Notes: generated from the sequence alone by a model not told the origin. Positions 6,505 through 14,269 are shown, counted from the stretch's first letter. The stretch is DNA of 64,000 nucleotides from Clostridiaceae bacterium (GCA_021769555.1 JAETSR010000006.1:186001-250000), one strand, 5' to 3'. Numbers and translations: made by a program.

Positions 6505-8358
6505 ATGGCTGCTGTTAAACTCAGCGCAAAAGGCGTTGGCAGCGTTGTCAAAATCAAGGTAAACGGCACTCTGAGGAACTTCATCGTAGTCCACCAGGGC
6601 AAGCCGTCCAGCATCTACGATGCGTCCTGCGATGGAACCTGGCTGCTGATGGAGGACATCTACGAAACTCGCCAGTGGCACAGTTCCAATGTCAACGACT
6701 ACGCCAACAGCACCATCCACAGCTACCTCAACAGCACCTTCCTGAACCTGATTGACGCCAACATCCGGGCGCAGATCAAGCAGGCCAAAATCCCCTACCG
6801 CCCCGGCAGTGGAACCAGCCAGTCGGTGAACAGCGGAGCCAACGGCCTGAGCGCGAAGATTTTCCTGCTGTCTGACCGTGAGGTTGGCTACACTCAGAGC
6901 AACGTCAACCAGTACATCGTCAATGACGGCGCCAAGCTGTCCTACTTCCAGGACGGCAACGGCACAACAGAGAAGATCGCCAAGCTGAACGGTTCCGCCA
7001 CGTATTGGTGGCTGCGCTCCCCGCACACCTACGACTCGACCTACGCCTGGCTCGTGTTCTCCAATGGCGACGCCTACTACAACTTCTGCACCAACACCTA
7101 TGGCGTCCGCCCCGCTTTGATTCTTCCCTCTACACTCTTGGTCTCTGATGACGGTTCCGTGAATACGAACACGGCCCCGTCTACGCCTGGGAGCATCACC
7201 GTCCCCGGCAGCATCAACGGAGGGGACAGCATCACCGTGTCGTGGGGCGCGTCCAGCGATGCGGAAAATAATCTGGAAGGGTACGAACTGGAGCGGAGCG
7301 TAAACGGCGGATCGTCCTGGAGCAACGTCTACAAGGGCAACGCCCGCAGCACCACCAACACCGTACCCTTTGGCACGGAGTCGGTCATGTACCGAGTCCG
7401 TGCCTACGACTCCCAGGGCCTCTACTCCAGCTACAAGACCAGTAACCAGGTCACGGTGGTAAATAACAACGCCCCCAGCGCCCCGGCCAGTATCACCGTC
7501 CCTGTGACGGTGCTGGGCGGGGCCGCGCTCACTGTAACGTGGGGCGCGGCCTCCGACAGTGACGGAAACCTGTCCGGGTATGCCCTGGAGCGGCAGGTGG
7601 ACGGCGGCGCATGGAGCGAGATCAACCGGGGGACTGCCCTGAGTTTCAACGATACCATCACCAAGGGCTGGGCATCTGTGGCCTACCGGGTGCGGGCCTA
7701 TGACACCGCCGGTGCGTATAGCGGCTACGCCACATCCCCGGCCAGGACGGTCAATAACAACACCGCCCCGGCCATCACCAGCAGCGCGACCAACGGGAGC
7801 GACCTGGGCGTTAAGAACGGCGGGTTCACCGTGTCCTACTCTGTCAGCGATGCGGATAATGACGCCGTGACCGTCACCGAAACGATTGACGGAGCGAAAA
7901 AGCGGGAGTTCTCCGCCACCCTGGGCGGCAGCAACAGTTTTGCCGTCACCGGCGAAACCTTCATGAAATTGCTGAACGGCAAGCACACCCTTTCCATCAC
8001 TGCCAATGACGGGCAGGCCACCGCCTCCCATTCCGTGACCTTCACGAAGGAGGTCACCGGGGCCTCTATCACCCTGGATGAGCCGATGACAGCGGACGCT
8101 CCGATCACAATCTGCGTTCTGTCCGTTATCGGATTTGTGCCGGCTGACGCGCATTTCACCGTGGAGGTTACAAACAACGCCCTGGACGATGCGCCGGTAT
8201 GGGAGGACTGCACCAGCGAGGTCAAGACCGGGGCAAACCACATCTTTACCAATAAGACCGCCAGCAAGGGCGCTGCGTTCAACTTCCGCATTACTGCGGA
8301 GCGCGGGGCCAGCGGTGAGGGCGGCTACATCACATCTGTTCAAGGGGGGTTCCAGTAA
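6505..8358 (+). CDS. DGR-diversified phage tail/receptor-binding protein (DUF6273 + fibronectin III)
   Basis: This 617-residue protein has a DUF6273-like N-terminal domain (about 1-210) with the 'WWLRSP...GVRPAL' signature, and that signature block is the DGR variable repeat. Two fibronectin type III domains follow (about 225-315 and 325-410; each has 'TVSWGA/TVTWGA' and 'YRVRAYDS/YRVRAYDT'). A cadherin/Ig-like segment (about 415-515) and a C-terminal beta domain complete it. Variable residues are 167, 174, 176, 180, 183, 185, 189, 191, 192 and 194. It is probably a tail or virion display protein that binds changing host receptors. A strong AGGAGG site precedes ATG 6505. Confidence 0.93.
   Translation: MAAVKLSAKGVGSVVKIKVNGTLRNFIVVHQGKPSSIYDASCDGTWLLMEDIYETRQWHSSNVNDYANSTIHSYLNSTFLNLIDANIRAQIKQAKIPYRPGSGTSQSVNSGANGLSAKIFLLSDREVGYTQSNVNQYIVNDGAKLSYFQDGNGTTEKIAKLNGSATYWWLRSPHTYDSTYAWLVFSNGDAYYNFCTNTYGVRPALILPSTLLVSDDGSVNTNTAPSTPGSITVPGSINGGDSITVSWGASSDAENNLEGYELERSVNGGSSWSNVYKGNARSTTNTVPFGTESVMYRVRAYDSQGLYSSYKTSNQVTVVNNNAPSAPASITVPVTVLGGAALTVTWGAASDSDGNLSGYALERQVDGGAWSEINRGTALSFNDTITKGWASVAYRVRAYDTAGAYSGYATSPARTVNNNTAPAITSSATNGSDLGVKNGGFTVSYSVSDADNDAVTVTETIDGAKKREFSATLGGSNSFAVTGETFMKLLNGKHTLSITANDGQATASHSVTFTKEVTGASITLDEPMTADAPITICVLSVIGFVPADAHFTVEVTNNALDDAPVWEDCTSEVKTGANHIFTNKTASKGAAFNFRITAERGASGEGGYITSVQGGFQ
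6993..7116 (+). repeat. DGR variable repeat (VR)
   Basis: This copy of the TR lies inside the target gene (codons 163-204) and differs from it only at template adenines. Ten codons are altered, turning template Asn into Tyr, His, Leu, Phe or Asp. Three template Asn codons remain unchanged (187, 193, 197). The GC-rich 3' end is identical to TR up to 7116. The mismatches right after it (C to T at 7117, G to T at 7122) fit the IMH/IMH* boundary that makes information flow one way, from TR to VR. Confidence 0.97.
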
Positions 8359-8546
8359 TGGGAGTGAAACGTCTGCGCGAGGACTCCGTGAAGGAGTTGA
8401 GCAAGCAGAAAACCCGGCGGCAACTCCAGGAGGAGAATGAGCAGCTGCGGGCAAAGGTTGAATCGCTGGAGGGCCAAGTGACCGACACCCAAATGGCCCT
8501 CTGCGATGTCTATGAGGCCATGATGGGAGGTGCGGACAATGGCTAA
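8358..8546 (+). CDS. Small coiled-coil phage protein
   Basis: This 62-residue protein is mostly one predicted coiled coil (RQLQEENEQLRAKVESLEGQV, residues about 21-41). It is coupled to the target gene by a TAATG overlap and overlaps the next small gene by 8 bases. Proteins of this size and place occur in clostridial prophages just after the tail fibre gene. A fibre chaperone or trimerisation role is possible but not shown. Confidence 0.7.
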   Translation: MGVKRLREDSVKELSKQKTRRQLQEENEQLRAKVESLEGQVTDTQMALCDVYEAMMGGADNG

Positions 8547-8652
8547 GGTTTATGCCGACCTTATCCGCAAGGGGTTGAAAACCATTGATGACGTTCCGGC
8601 CCGCCTGCGGGCCGAGGTCACGGCACTGTTGCAGGGGGCCGATCATGAGTAG
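8539..8652 (+). CDS. CD1375-like small phage protein, copy 1
   Basis: This is a 37-residue product starting MAKVYADLIRKGLKTIDDVP. It closely parallels the next gene (MAVVYATLIVKGKKTLDQVP), so the two look like an old tandem duplication. Both resemble the CD1375 family of very small proteins found downstream of tail fibre genes in Clostridium phages, whose function is unknown. A GGGAGG site lies 8 bases before ATG 8539. Confidence 0.7.
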   Translation: MAKVYADLIRKGLKTIDDVPARLRAEVTALLQGADHE

Positions 8653-8701
8653 GTTCCGGGCATGGCTGCTGAAAATTCTGCTCAGAAAGGAGGTTCCGAT
8701 C

Positions 8702-8818
8702 ATGGCTGTGGTGTACGCTACTCTGATCGTCAAGGGCAAGAAAACCCTGGATCAGGTTCCCTCCATCATCCGCAAGGATGTTGAGGACATCATCGAGGCC
8801 CTGGAGGTCAAACTCTAA
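8702..8818 (+). CDS. CD1375-like small phage protein, copy 2
   Basis: This 38-residue protein (MAVVYATLIVKGKKTLDQVP...) belongs to the same small family as the gene before it. ATG 8702 follows AAAGGAGG at a 7-base spacing. An in-frame ATG at 8645 would add 19 residues (MSRFRAWLLKILLRKEVPI) but has a weaker site. It is the last gene of the tail operon, before a clear terminator. Confidence 0.75.
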   Translation: MAVVYATLIVKGKKTLDQVPSIIRKDVEDIIEALEVKL

Positions 8819-8836
8819 GGCGTCCGGCGCGGGAGG

Positions 8837-8865
8837 GCCGCCCCTGTTATCAGGGGCGGCTTTTT
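8837..8865 (+). terminator. Rho-independent terminator of the tail/DGR operon
   Basis: A perfect 10-bp GC-rich stem (GCCGCCCCTG 8837-8846, TTAT loop, CAGGGGCGGC 8851-8860) is followed by TTTTT. It separates the tail/DGR genes from the lysis cassette. Confidence 0.93.
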
Positions 8866-8914
8866 CGTTGTCAAATCGGGCAAAACCGTTATCAAAAACA
8901 GGAGGAATGTAGTT

Positions 8915-9358
8915 TTGAGCGTTCAAGAGATTTTGACTGGCGGGGGCGGTCTGCTCCTGGTGCTGATGACGTTGATACAGGTCGCTCCCGTCAAGATCAA
9001 TCCTTGGTCGTGGCTGGCAAAGGCCATCGGAAAGGCGATGGGCATTGAGGCCATCGAAAAGAAACTGGATGCGCATATCGACATGGATGACCGGCGCACC
9101 GCAGACGGCCACCGCGCCCGCATTTTGCACTTCAACAATGAACTGCTGCGGAATATCGGCCACACCAAGGAGGAGTTCATAGAGGCGCTGACAGAAATTG
9201 ACGCCTATGAAAAATACTGCGACAAGCACCCGGAATACCCGAACAATCGCGTCGTTCTTGCCATCGAGAACATTCGGGAGGTCTACAAAGAACGGCTCAA
9301 AAAGCATGATTTTTTACGCGAGGGCAGCGCGGATCGCGGTGAGGAGGAAACCACCTGA
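8915..9358 (+). CDS. Phage membrane-anchored protein, unknown (lysis cassette)
   Basis: This 147-residue protein starts at TTG 8915 after AGGAGGAATG. It has one N-terminal hydrophobic stretch (about residues 9-28, GGGGLLLVLMTLIQV), then a long charged helical part. This layout (one membrane segment plus coiled tail) is common among phage lysis-cassette proteins before the holin and lysin. It is coupled to the next gene by TGATG. No enzyme motif is visible. Confidence 0.6.
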   Translation: MSVQEILTGGGGLLLVLMTLIQVAPVKINPWSWLAKAIGKAMGIEAIEKKLDAHIDMDDRRTADGHRARILHFNNELLRNIGHTKEEFIEALTEIDAYEKYCDKHPEYPNNRVVLAIENIREVYKERLKKHDFLREGSADRGEEETT

Positions 9359-9777
9359 TGAAAACCGTTGCCATCGCCGCTGCGGGCGTTCTGGTCGGCG
9401 CAGCTATCAGCTATATCCTGAGCGCGGCAACGATCCGGCGTCTGCGGAGTCGCCTCCGGGCGAAACACAGCACCACCACGCCCCGGAAAGGTATCGGGGC
9501 GATGAACCTTATCCTGGCCGTTGTGGGAGTTACCCTGATTTCCTTTACCATCGCAATGATCCAGATTTACCGGGAAACCGGCGGAGTGCCGGACACCCTC
9601 ATCACCTGCGTTTTCGCCGTCTGCGGCGGTGAGTGCGGCGTCATGGGCTGGATCAAGACCACGAAGGAGAGGAACCAGGATCGCCAATGGCAGCAGGAGG
9701 ACATACGGAACGACAAACAGCGGGAGTCCGGGGGCGGTGGGGAGCCGCCCGATGACTGCCCGCGCAACAACCTGTAA
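9358..9777 (+). CDS. Holin-like phage membrane protein
   Basis: The 139-residue product has an N-terminal hydrophobic segment (about 4-24), a basic stretch, and two more hydrophobic segments (about 50-66 and 78-96), with a charged C-terminus ending in Gly/Pro-rich sequence. The start ATG overlaps the previous stop codon and the lysin follows 11 bases later. The membrane layout and position suggest a holin or holin partner. The sequence family is not one I can name. Confidence 0.55.
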   Translation: MKTVAIAAAGVLVGAAISYILSAATIRRLRSRLRAKHSTTTPRKGIGAMNLILAVVGVTLISFTIAMIQIYRETGGVPDTLITCVFAVCGGECGVMGWIKTTKERNQDRQWQQEDIRNDKQRESGGGGEPPDDCPRNNL

Positions 9778-9788
9778 GGAGGGATTTT

Positions 9789-11156
9789 GTGGCACTTACG
9801 GGAAATAGCAATGAAGAACGGATATGGAATTACCTGCGATCTGCTGGTCTGAGCGCCTGCGGAGCCGCCGGCCTGATGGGAAACCTGTATGCCGAAAGCG
9901 GGCTGATCCCTACCAATCTCCAGAACAGCTATGAGAAGAAACTCGGCTATACCGATGCAGAGTACACCGCTGCTGTTGACAGCGGCGCCTACACCAACTT
10001 TGCCGGGGACGCTGCGGGCTATGGCCTCGCTCAGTGGACATATAGCACCCGCAAGGCAAACCTGCATATATTCGCCAAAAGTGCAGGTAAGAGCATAGGC
10101 GACCTGGAAACTCAGCTGGCCTTTCTCATCAAGGAACTTTCCGGCTATGCGTCCCTGTTCGCCTCTCTCAAAACCGCTACCTCTGTCCGGGCGGCATCTG
10201 ACCGGGTGCTGCTGGAGTTTGAGCGCCCTGCGGATCAGAGCGAGGCTGTCAAGGTCAAGCGGGCCGGGTTCGGCCAGAAGTATTACGACAAATATGCCGG
10301 GGCTGCCAGCGGAGCGGCCCCCGCCCCTGGAGGGAAGTCTATGACCGAAAATGAACTGAGGAGCGAAGTTGTGAGCATCGCGGTCAGCTACCTCGGCTGC
10401 AAGGAAAGCGATGGATCGCACAAGAAGATCATCGACCTTTACAACTCCCACAAGCCCCTGGCCCGTGGCTACCCGGTGAAGTACACGGACGCCTGGTGCA
10501 GCACCTTTGCCTCTGCTGTGGCTATCAAGGCGGGGCTGACCGACATCATCCCGACCGAGTGCGGCTGCGAAAAGCACATCCAGCTTTTCAAGGCCCTGGG
10601 CAGCTGGCAGGAAAATGACGCCTACGTTCCCAAGCCTGCGGATTATGTGTTCTACGACTGGGATGACAATGGCGTGGGCGACTGCACCGGCTCTGCGGAT
10701 CATGTCGGCATTGTGGAGAAGGTTGTTGGCAACACAATCACCGTCATTGAGGGCAACTACTCCAACGCCGTCAAGCGCCGTTCCCTCCAGGTGAACGGGC
10801 GGTACATCCGGGGCTACGGCGTCCCCAAATATGCGAGTAAGGCCACCGCCAACAGCACAACCGGCGCCGCGACCGTGGCCGGAGCTGCTTTTGCCGTGGG
10901 CGACAAGGTGAACTTCATCGGCTCTACCCATTACACCAGCAGCACCGCCGCCAGCGGCGTTTCCTGCAAGCCTGGGACGGCGAAGGTTACGGCCATCGCC
11001 GCCGGAGCCAAGCACCCCTACCACCTCATCAAGGAGGCCGGGGGCGGTTCCAGCGTCTACGGCTGGGTGGACGCCGCTGACATCGTGGGACGGGCCGACA
11101 ATCCCGTTGCCGTGGCCTGCGCCAAGCTGACGCGCCTGGGGGGTGCGATCAAGTGA
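9789..11156 (+). CDS. Endolysin: phage lysozyme + CHAP amidase/endopeptidase + C-terminal wall domain
   Basis: This 455-residue lysin has three parts. Residues about 5-165 match the phage tail-lysozyme type (IWNYLRSAGLSACGAAGLMGNLYAESG, with the catalytic Glu in 'YAESG'; YGLAQWT). Residues about 200-345 form a CHAP domain with its Cys in 'DAWCSTFAS', His in 'SADHVGIVE' and 'EGNYS'. Residues about 365-445 are an SH3-like wall-binding segment (YTSSTAASG...YGWVDAADI). It starts at GTG 9789 after AGGAGGG. It cuts host peptidoglycan at two kinds of bond. Its end overlaps the next small gene by GTGA. Confidence 0.92.
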   Translation: MALTGNSNEERIWNYLRSAGLSACGAAGLMGNLYAESGLIPTNLQNSYEKKLGYTDAEYTAAVDSGAYTNFAGDAAGYGLAQWTYSTRKANLHIFAKSAGKSIGDLETQLAFLIKELSGYASLFASLKTATSVRAASDRVLLEFERPADQSEAVKVKRAGFGQKYYDKYAGAASGAAPAPGGKSMTENELRSEVVSIAVSYLGCKESDGSHKKIIDLYNSHKPLARGYPVKYTDAWCSTFASAVAIKAGLTDIIPTECGCEKHIQLFKALGSWQENDAYVPKPADYVFYDWDDNGVGDCTGSADHVGIVEKVVGNTITVIEGNYSNAVKRRSLQVNGRYIRGYGVPKYASKATANSTTGAATVAGAAFAVGDKVNFIGSTHYTSSTAASGVSCKPGTAKVTAIAAGAKHPYHLIKEAGGGSSVYGWVDAADIVGRADNPVAVACAKLTRLGGAIK

Positions 11157-11329
11157 ACACTGTAAAATGTTCGGTATGCGGGCGGGAGATCGCGGCCATC
11201 AAGCCTTGCAGCTACAACCGCAGGGGCCTCTATACCTGCGATGAGTGCTGCGAGGCGTGTTACAAGAGTGAGCCGTTTCCTTGCCCGGAACACGAAAAGA
11301 GGCGGGCCGCAGCGCCCGTTCTTGACTAA
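11153..11329 (+). CDS. Small cysteine-rich zinc-ribbon-like protein
   Basis: This 58-residue ORF starts at GTG 11153, overlapping the lysin stop (GTGA). It contains CxxC at residues 6-9 ('CSVCGRE'), then 'YTCDECCEACYKSEPFPCPEH', giving nine cysteines. The paired CxxC motifs suggest a zinc ribbon. It lies between the lysin and the holin, so it may regulate or assist lysis. The function is unknown. Confidence 0.65.
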   Translation: MNTVKCSVCGREIAAIKPCSYNRRGLYTCDECCEACYKSEPFPCPEHEKRRAAAPVLD

Positions 11330-11344
11330 CAAGGAGGATCACCT

Positions 11345-11746
11345 ATGAACGAATTTCTCACCACACTGTTGCAGGCCGTCATCATCGCCGCCGTCCCCGT
11401 GGTGGCCGGTTACATCGTCAAGGGTATCAAGACCCTGTGCCAGTACCTTGCCTCCAGGACGGAGAACGAAACCGCCAAGGTGTACCTGAAAGAGGCGGCT
11501 CTCGCCATCTCCACGGCGGTTTCTCACACCAGCCAGACCTATGTGGACGCCCTCAAAAAGAGCAACGAGTTCACGGAGGAGAACCAGCGGGCCGCGCTCC
11601 AGAAATCCCTTGATGAGGCCAAAAAGCTGCTCACATCCGAGGCGGCGGCGTTCCTGCGGCGGGCCTATGGCGACCTTGACGCTTACCTGACTGCCCATAT
11701 CGAGGCGGAGGTCAGAACACAGAAACTTATCTCCCCTGTTGCGTAG
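11345..11746 (+). CDS. Phage holin, LLH family
   Basis: The 133-residue protein has one N-terminal membrane helix (about 5-27, TTLLQAVIIAAVPVVAGYIVKGI) followed by a long amphipathic helical region (VYLKEAALAISTAVSHTSQTYVDALKKSNEFTEE), which is the pattern of the LLH holin family of Firmicutes phages. It forms membrane lesions that let the lysin act. A clear AAGGAGG site precedes ATG 11345. Confidence 0.85.
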   Translation: MNEFLTTLLQAVIIAAVPVVAGYIVKGIKTLCQYLASRTENETAKVYLKEAALAISTAVSHTSQTYVDALKKSNEFTEENQRAALQKSLDEAKKLLTSEAAAFLRRAYGDLDAYLTAHIEAEVRTQKLISPVA

Positions 11747-11842
11747 GATCGGCCCGCAGGCGACAGATAAGCAAGCGCCTATTTTGCAGAAACCCGGCAT
11801 TTTTGTCAACTAAAACACCAGAAGGGAAGGAGGGCGTAACCT

Positions 11843-12058
11843 GTGGCAAAGTACATTGCCCCGTCTGATACCGTTATCATCAAGCCTGGAGCCGTCTACG
11901 GCGGACTCGCAGTTTCGAGGGGAGCGGGCGTCCCGGACTATGTTACCGGCCTGCGCCGGTACACCGTGGAGGCCGTGGCTGTCCACAAGGGGGTCACGGA
12001 GGCCCTGCTTGCCGAACTGATGAGTTGGATCGCGGTCTGCTACCTGACGGTAATCTAA
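11843..12058 (+). CDS. Small hypothetical prophage protein
   Basis: This 71-residue product starts at GTG 11843 behind GGAAGGAGG. It is mostly hydrophobic and small residues (IIKPGAVYGGLAVSRGAGVPDYV...) with no named motif. It is the last prophage-side gene before the intergenic zone that carries attachment-like repeats. The function is unknown. Confidence 0.55.
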   Translation: MAKYIAPSDTVIIKPGAVYGGLAVSRGAGVPDYVTGLRRYTVEAVAVHKGVTEALLAELMSWIAVCYLTVI

Positions 12059-12066
12059 AACCGTAC

Positions 12067-12095
12067 TTGCGTTCGCTTGCCTGTTGTGCTACAAT
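12067..12095 (+). promoter_or_regulatory. Sigma-A-type promoter
   Basis: TTGCGT (12067-12072), a 17-base spacer and TACAAT (12090-12095) form a good promoter reading right. No convincing gene follows before the hairpin at 12270-12322, so it may drive a short untranslated RNA at the prophage end, or a gene lost by decay. Confidence 0.5.
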
Positions 12096-12269
12096 GCTAT
12101 CATATCGGCGCGGTTCCGGCGCCAGTCCTGCCCCGACCGATGACGCCTGCGTTCCCACGCGGGAACAGGCGGGGCGGGACACCCTGGAATTGCCGTGGCA
12201 TTATCGTGGCATTACCAGGTTGCGGAGCGAGGCGGAAACGATGGAATAAACGGAACAAATCGAAGAAAA

Positions 12270-12322
12270 CCACTCGAAAACTGATGGGATAGACCATAAA
12301 TCAGTTTCCCTCAATCGAGTGG
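12270..12322. other. Long two-part stem-loop near prophage right end
   Basis: The outer stem is CCACTCGA (12270-12277) with TCGAGTGG (12315-12322), and the inner stem is AAACTGAT (12278-12285) with ATCAGTTT (12300-12307), separated on one side by a 7-base bulge. No U-tract follows. It may be the end of an RNA made from the promoter at 12067, or a recombination-related structure. Confidence 0.5.
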
Positions 12323-12384
12323 GAGTGAATTGAGAGCACTTAAAAACCTAGTGTTTATGCGGGTTTGCGGGATTCCCCCTCCCC

Positions 12385-12406
12385 TTTTGATAACGATTTG
12401 ATAACA
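12385..12406. repeat. Paired integrase-arm-like repeat, copy 1
   Basis: Two close direct repeats, TTTTGATAAC and ATTTGATAACA, separated by one base. Nearly the same 19-base unit (TGATAACRATTTGATAACA) recurs at 14354-14372. Such tandem pairs are typical arm-type binding sites of tyrosine integrases near the ends of integrated Firmicutes elements. This one lies just beyond the last prophage gene and could mark its right end. No integrase gene for it is in the window. Confidence 0.5.
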
Positions 12407-12466
12407 CTTTGCATAAGTCGGCTCATTCTGAATGTCCGCTGGCTTGCGGGTGAAGTCCATATTATG

Positions 12467-12503
12467 AAAGCCTATACCGATGGCTGTCGGTATAGGCTTT
12501 TTT
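12467..12503 (+). terminator. Rho-independent terminator
   Basis: A perfect 14-bp stem (AAAGCCTATACCGA 12467-12480 with TCGGTATAGGCTTT 12487-12500) with a 6-base loop runs into a T-tract to 12503. It isolates the prophage side from the sigma factor operon. Confidence 0.85.
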
Positions 12504-12734
12504 GCGTTTACTACATTATCGGCGGATATTTCTTGTGAAAATCTCGTATATCCATCCCACCGGGCATTTTCACCCACGGTGAACCTGCATACTCAGGGTA
12601 GTTGTATGACAATTTGATGTTAGCTGCAAAATGAACAGTTATCTTGCCGATATTAGCAAGTGGACAGAAGAAATCATTTCAAACGTGATTTTTCTTTTCT
12701 TGTCAACTTTTCCACTCCTAAAACGTATTTAGGG

Positions 12735-12748
12735 TGAAAGCGCTTTCA
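12735..12748. promoter_or_regulatory. Catabolite-responsive element (cre)-like palindrome
   Basis: TGAAAGCGCTTTCA is a perfect 14-bp palindrome that fits the CcpA cre consensus. It ends 16 bases before the sigma factor ATG (12765) and abuts its ribosome site AAAGGAG. This suggests carbon catabolite control of the sigma/anti-sigma pair, probably as a roadblock or repressor site. Confidence 0.6.
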
Positions 12749-12764
12749 AAGGAGCTGTGGAACT

Positions 12765-13241
12765 ATGAAACAAATCGACAGAACAGAAACCGAGCGGATT
12801 GTCAGCACTTATGCGGATACCCTTTTGCGGCTGTGTTTCACCTATCTGGGTTCTGTCCAGGATGCGGAGGACATTGTGCAAACGGTATACCTGAAGCTTC
12901 TGGTTTCTGAGCCAGAGTTTCAAAGTCCGGAGCACGAGAAAGCTTGGCTGATACGCACGGCAGTGAACGCCTGTAAAGATGAGCTTCGGGCTTTCCGGCG
13001 CAGAGCTGTCCCACTGGAGGTCATACCGGAAAAGACCGCACCGGAAATCCCCGCCTCACCCGTTTTGGATTCGGTGATGGCTCTTCCCGAAAAATACCGC
13101 GGAGTAATTTATTTGTTTTATTACGAAGGGTATTCCATCCGGGAAATAGCAGGGCTGCTGGGGCGGAGCGAAACCGCCGTCGCGGCCCAACTGAGCAGAG
13201 GACGCGGGAAGCTTCGAAAAATGTTAGGCGGACAAAAATAA
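12765..13241 (+). CDS. ECF-type RNA polymerase sigma factor
   Basis: This 158-residue protein has sigma region 2 (residues about 10-75, 'YADTLLRLCFTYLGSVQDAEDIVQTVYLKLL') and region 4 (about 105-155, 'LPEKYRGVIYLFYYEGYSIREIAGLLGRSETAVAAQLSRGRGKLRKML') and nothing between but a linker, the layout of extracytoplasmic-function sigma factors. The next gene, 20 bases downstream, encodes a membrane protein likely to be its anti-sigma factor. A cre-like site overlaps the leader. Target promoters are not known. Confidence 0.9.
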   Translation: MKQIDRTETERIVSTYADTLLRLCFTYLGSVQDAEDIVQTVYLKLLVSEPEFQSPEHEKAWLIRTAVNACKDELRAFRRRAVPLEVIPEKTAPEIPASPVLDSVMALPEKYRGVIYLFYYEGYSIREIAGLLGRSETAVAAQLSRGRGKLRKMLGGQK

Positions 13242-13261
13242 TTGCGAAAGGAGAGCGTACG

Positions 13262-14164
13262 ATGAATCGAGAAGAACAGTTTAAGAAGGAATACCAGCTC
13301 GCTCTAAATCAGATGGTATTTTCAGTAGATGCAAAGCAACGTTTTATCAAGGCCATGCTAGATATGCCGGAAGTCACAAGAAGCAGAAGGCTCACTCCCA
13401 TCAGTGTACTGATTGCGGCTGCAGTCTTTGCCACGCTGACCCTCACAGCGGCAGCAGCTGCTGTGTGGCGAAACCAAGTCAGAATTGTGAACAGCCCGGA
13501 GGAGGCCGTACAGCTAGAACAGAGTAGTCAGAATGCCATTATACTGGGGACATATGACGGTGATTGGGAGTATCACCCGCCTACCGAGTTGGTTGCTCTG
13601 TGGTGGGATGAGCTTCAGGCGCAGGGCGCGGAAGAGATTCAAGGCACTGCTCAGGACGGTTGGAACGTAAAGCAGACCCTCCAGAAGAGTGGCGAAACTA
13701 AAACTAGATATTTGGGGGACTCCCTATCCGACTTTGACGGAATCTGGCAGGATATGTCCTTGAACACTGGTTGGTTAGAAAAGCAGTATGTCCCAGTGGA
13801 GGGGACCCAGACTTGCTATACTAACCGGCAAGGTCGGGAATTACAGGAATTCGAGCTAATTGGCGCTTACAAAAGCAAAGATGGGGGCACTGCCTTTACT
13901 CTGGAATACCACAGGCATAGCGCCACTCTGGGAAATCAATATATCCTCTCCGAAAGCTATGAAAATGCCGAAACCTATGTGACTGCAGACGGAGCGGAAA
14001 CCGTCATTTCAACTGGCCTATCCAAATCCGGGGAACCCCTGGTATGGGTAAACTTGGTTATCGGGCGTGATTCCTTCAACCTGGTGGGAACGCAAATGAA
14101 GTTAGAGGATGTCTATGCCTTATTGGACAGCCTTGGTCTAGCTGCCATCGGCACAGTGAAATAA
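13262..14164 (+). CDS. Membrane protein, probable anti-sigma factor
   Basis: The 300-residue product has a cytoplasmic N-terminus of about 45 residues, one membrane helix (about 47-68, ISVLIAAAVFATLTLTAAAAAVW) and a large outer domain with no recognised family. This topology, and its place right behind an ECF sigma gene, indicate an anti-sigma factor that holds the sigma at the membrane until an outside signal arrives. A zinc-binding HxxxCxxC anti-sigma motif is absent from the N-terminal part, so it is not a classic ZAS protein. Confidence 0.7.
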   Translation: MNREEQFKKEYQLALNQMVFSVDAKQRFIKAMLDMPEVTRSRRLTPISVLIAAAVFATLTLTAAAAAVWRNQVRIVNSPEEAVQLEQSSQNAIILGTYDGDWEYHPPTELVALWWDELQAQGAEEIQGTAQDGWNVKQTLQKSGETKTRYLGDSLSDFDGIWQDMSLNTGWLEKQYVPVEGTQTCYTNRQGRELQEFELIGAYKSKDGGTAFTLEYHRHSATLGNQYILSESYENAETYVTADGAETVISTGLSKSGEPLVWVNLVIGRDSFNLVGTQMKLEDVYALLDSLGLAAIGTVK

Positions 14165-14269
14165 GAAGCCGAATGCCATATAGAAATGGAAAACTTGACT
14201 AGAGTCTCTATAGGAAAGACAGAAATCTCATATTTATTACTGAGGCGCTGGAATGGTTGAGTGCTTGAA

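Noticed and set aside
6478-8739. 753-residue minus-strand reading frame opposite the DGR target gene
   Set aside because: It is the shadow of a GC-biased gene on the other strand, with no family match or ribosome site.
9567-11024. 485-residue minus-strand frame opposite the lysin
   Set aside because: Shadow frame; the plus strand encodes a clear lysozyme/CHAP protein.
1-12400. Interpretation as an R-type tailocin rather than a prophage
   Set aside because: Tail and lysis genes alone cannot decide it; the head and DNA-packaging genes would lie outside the window, so I keep the broader term prophage.
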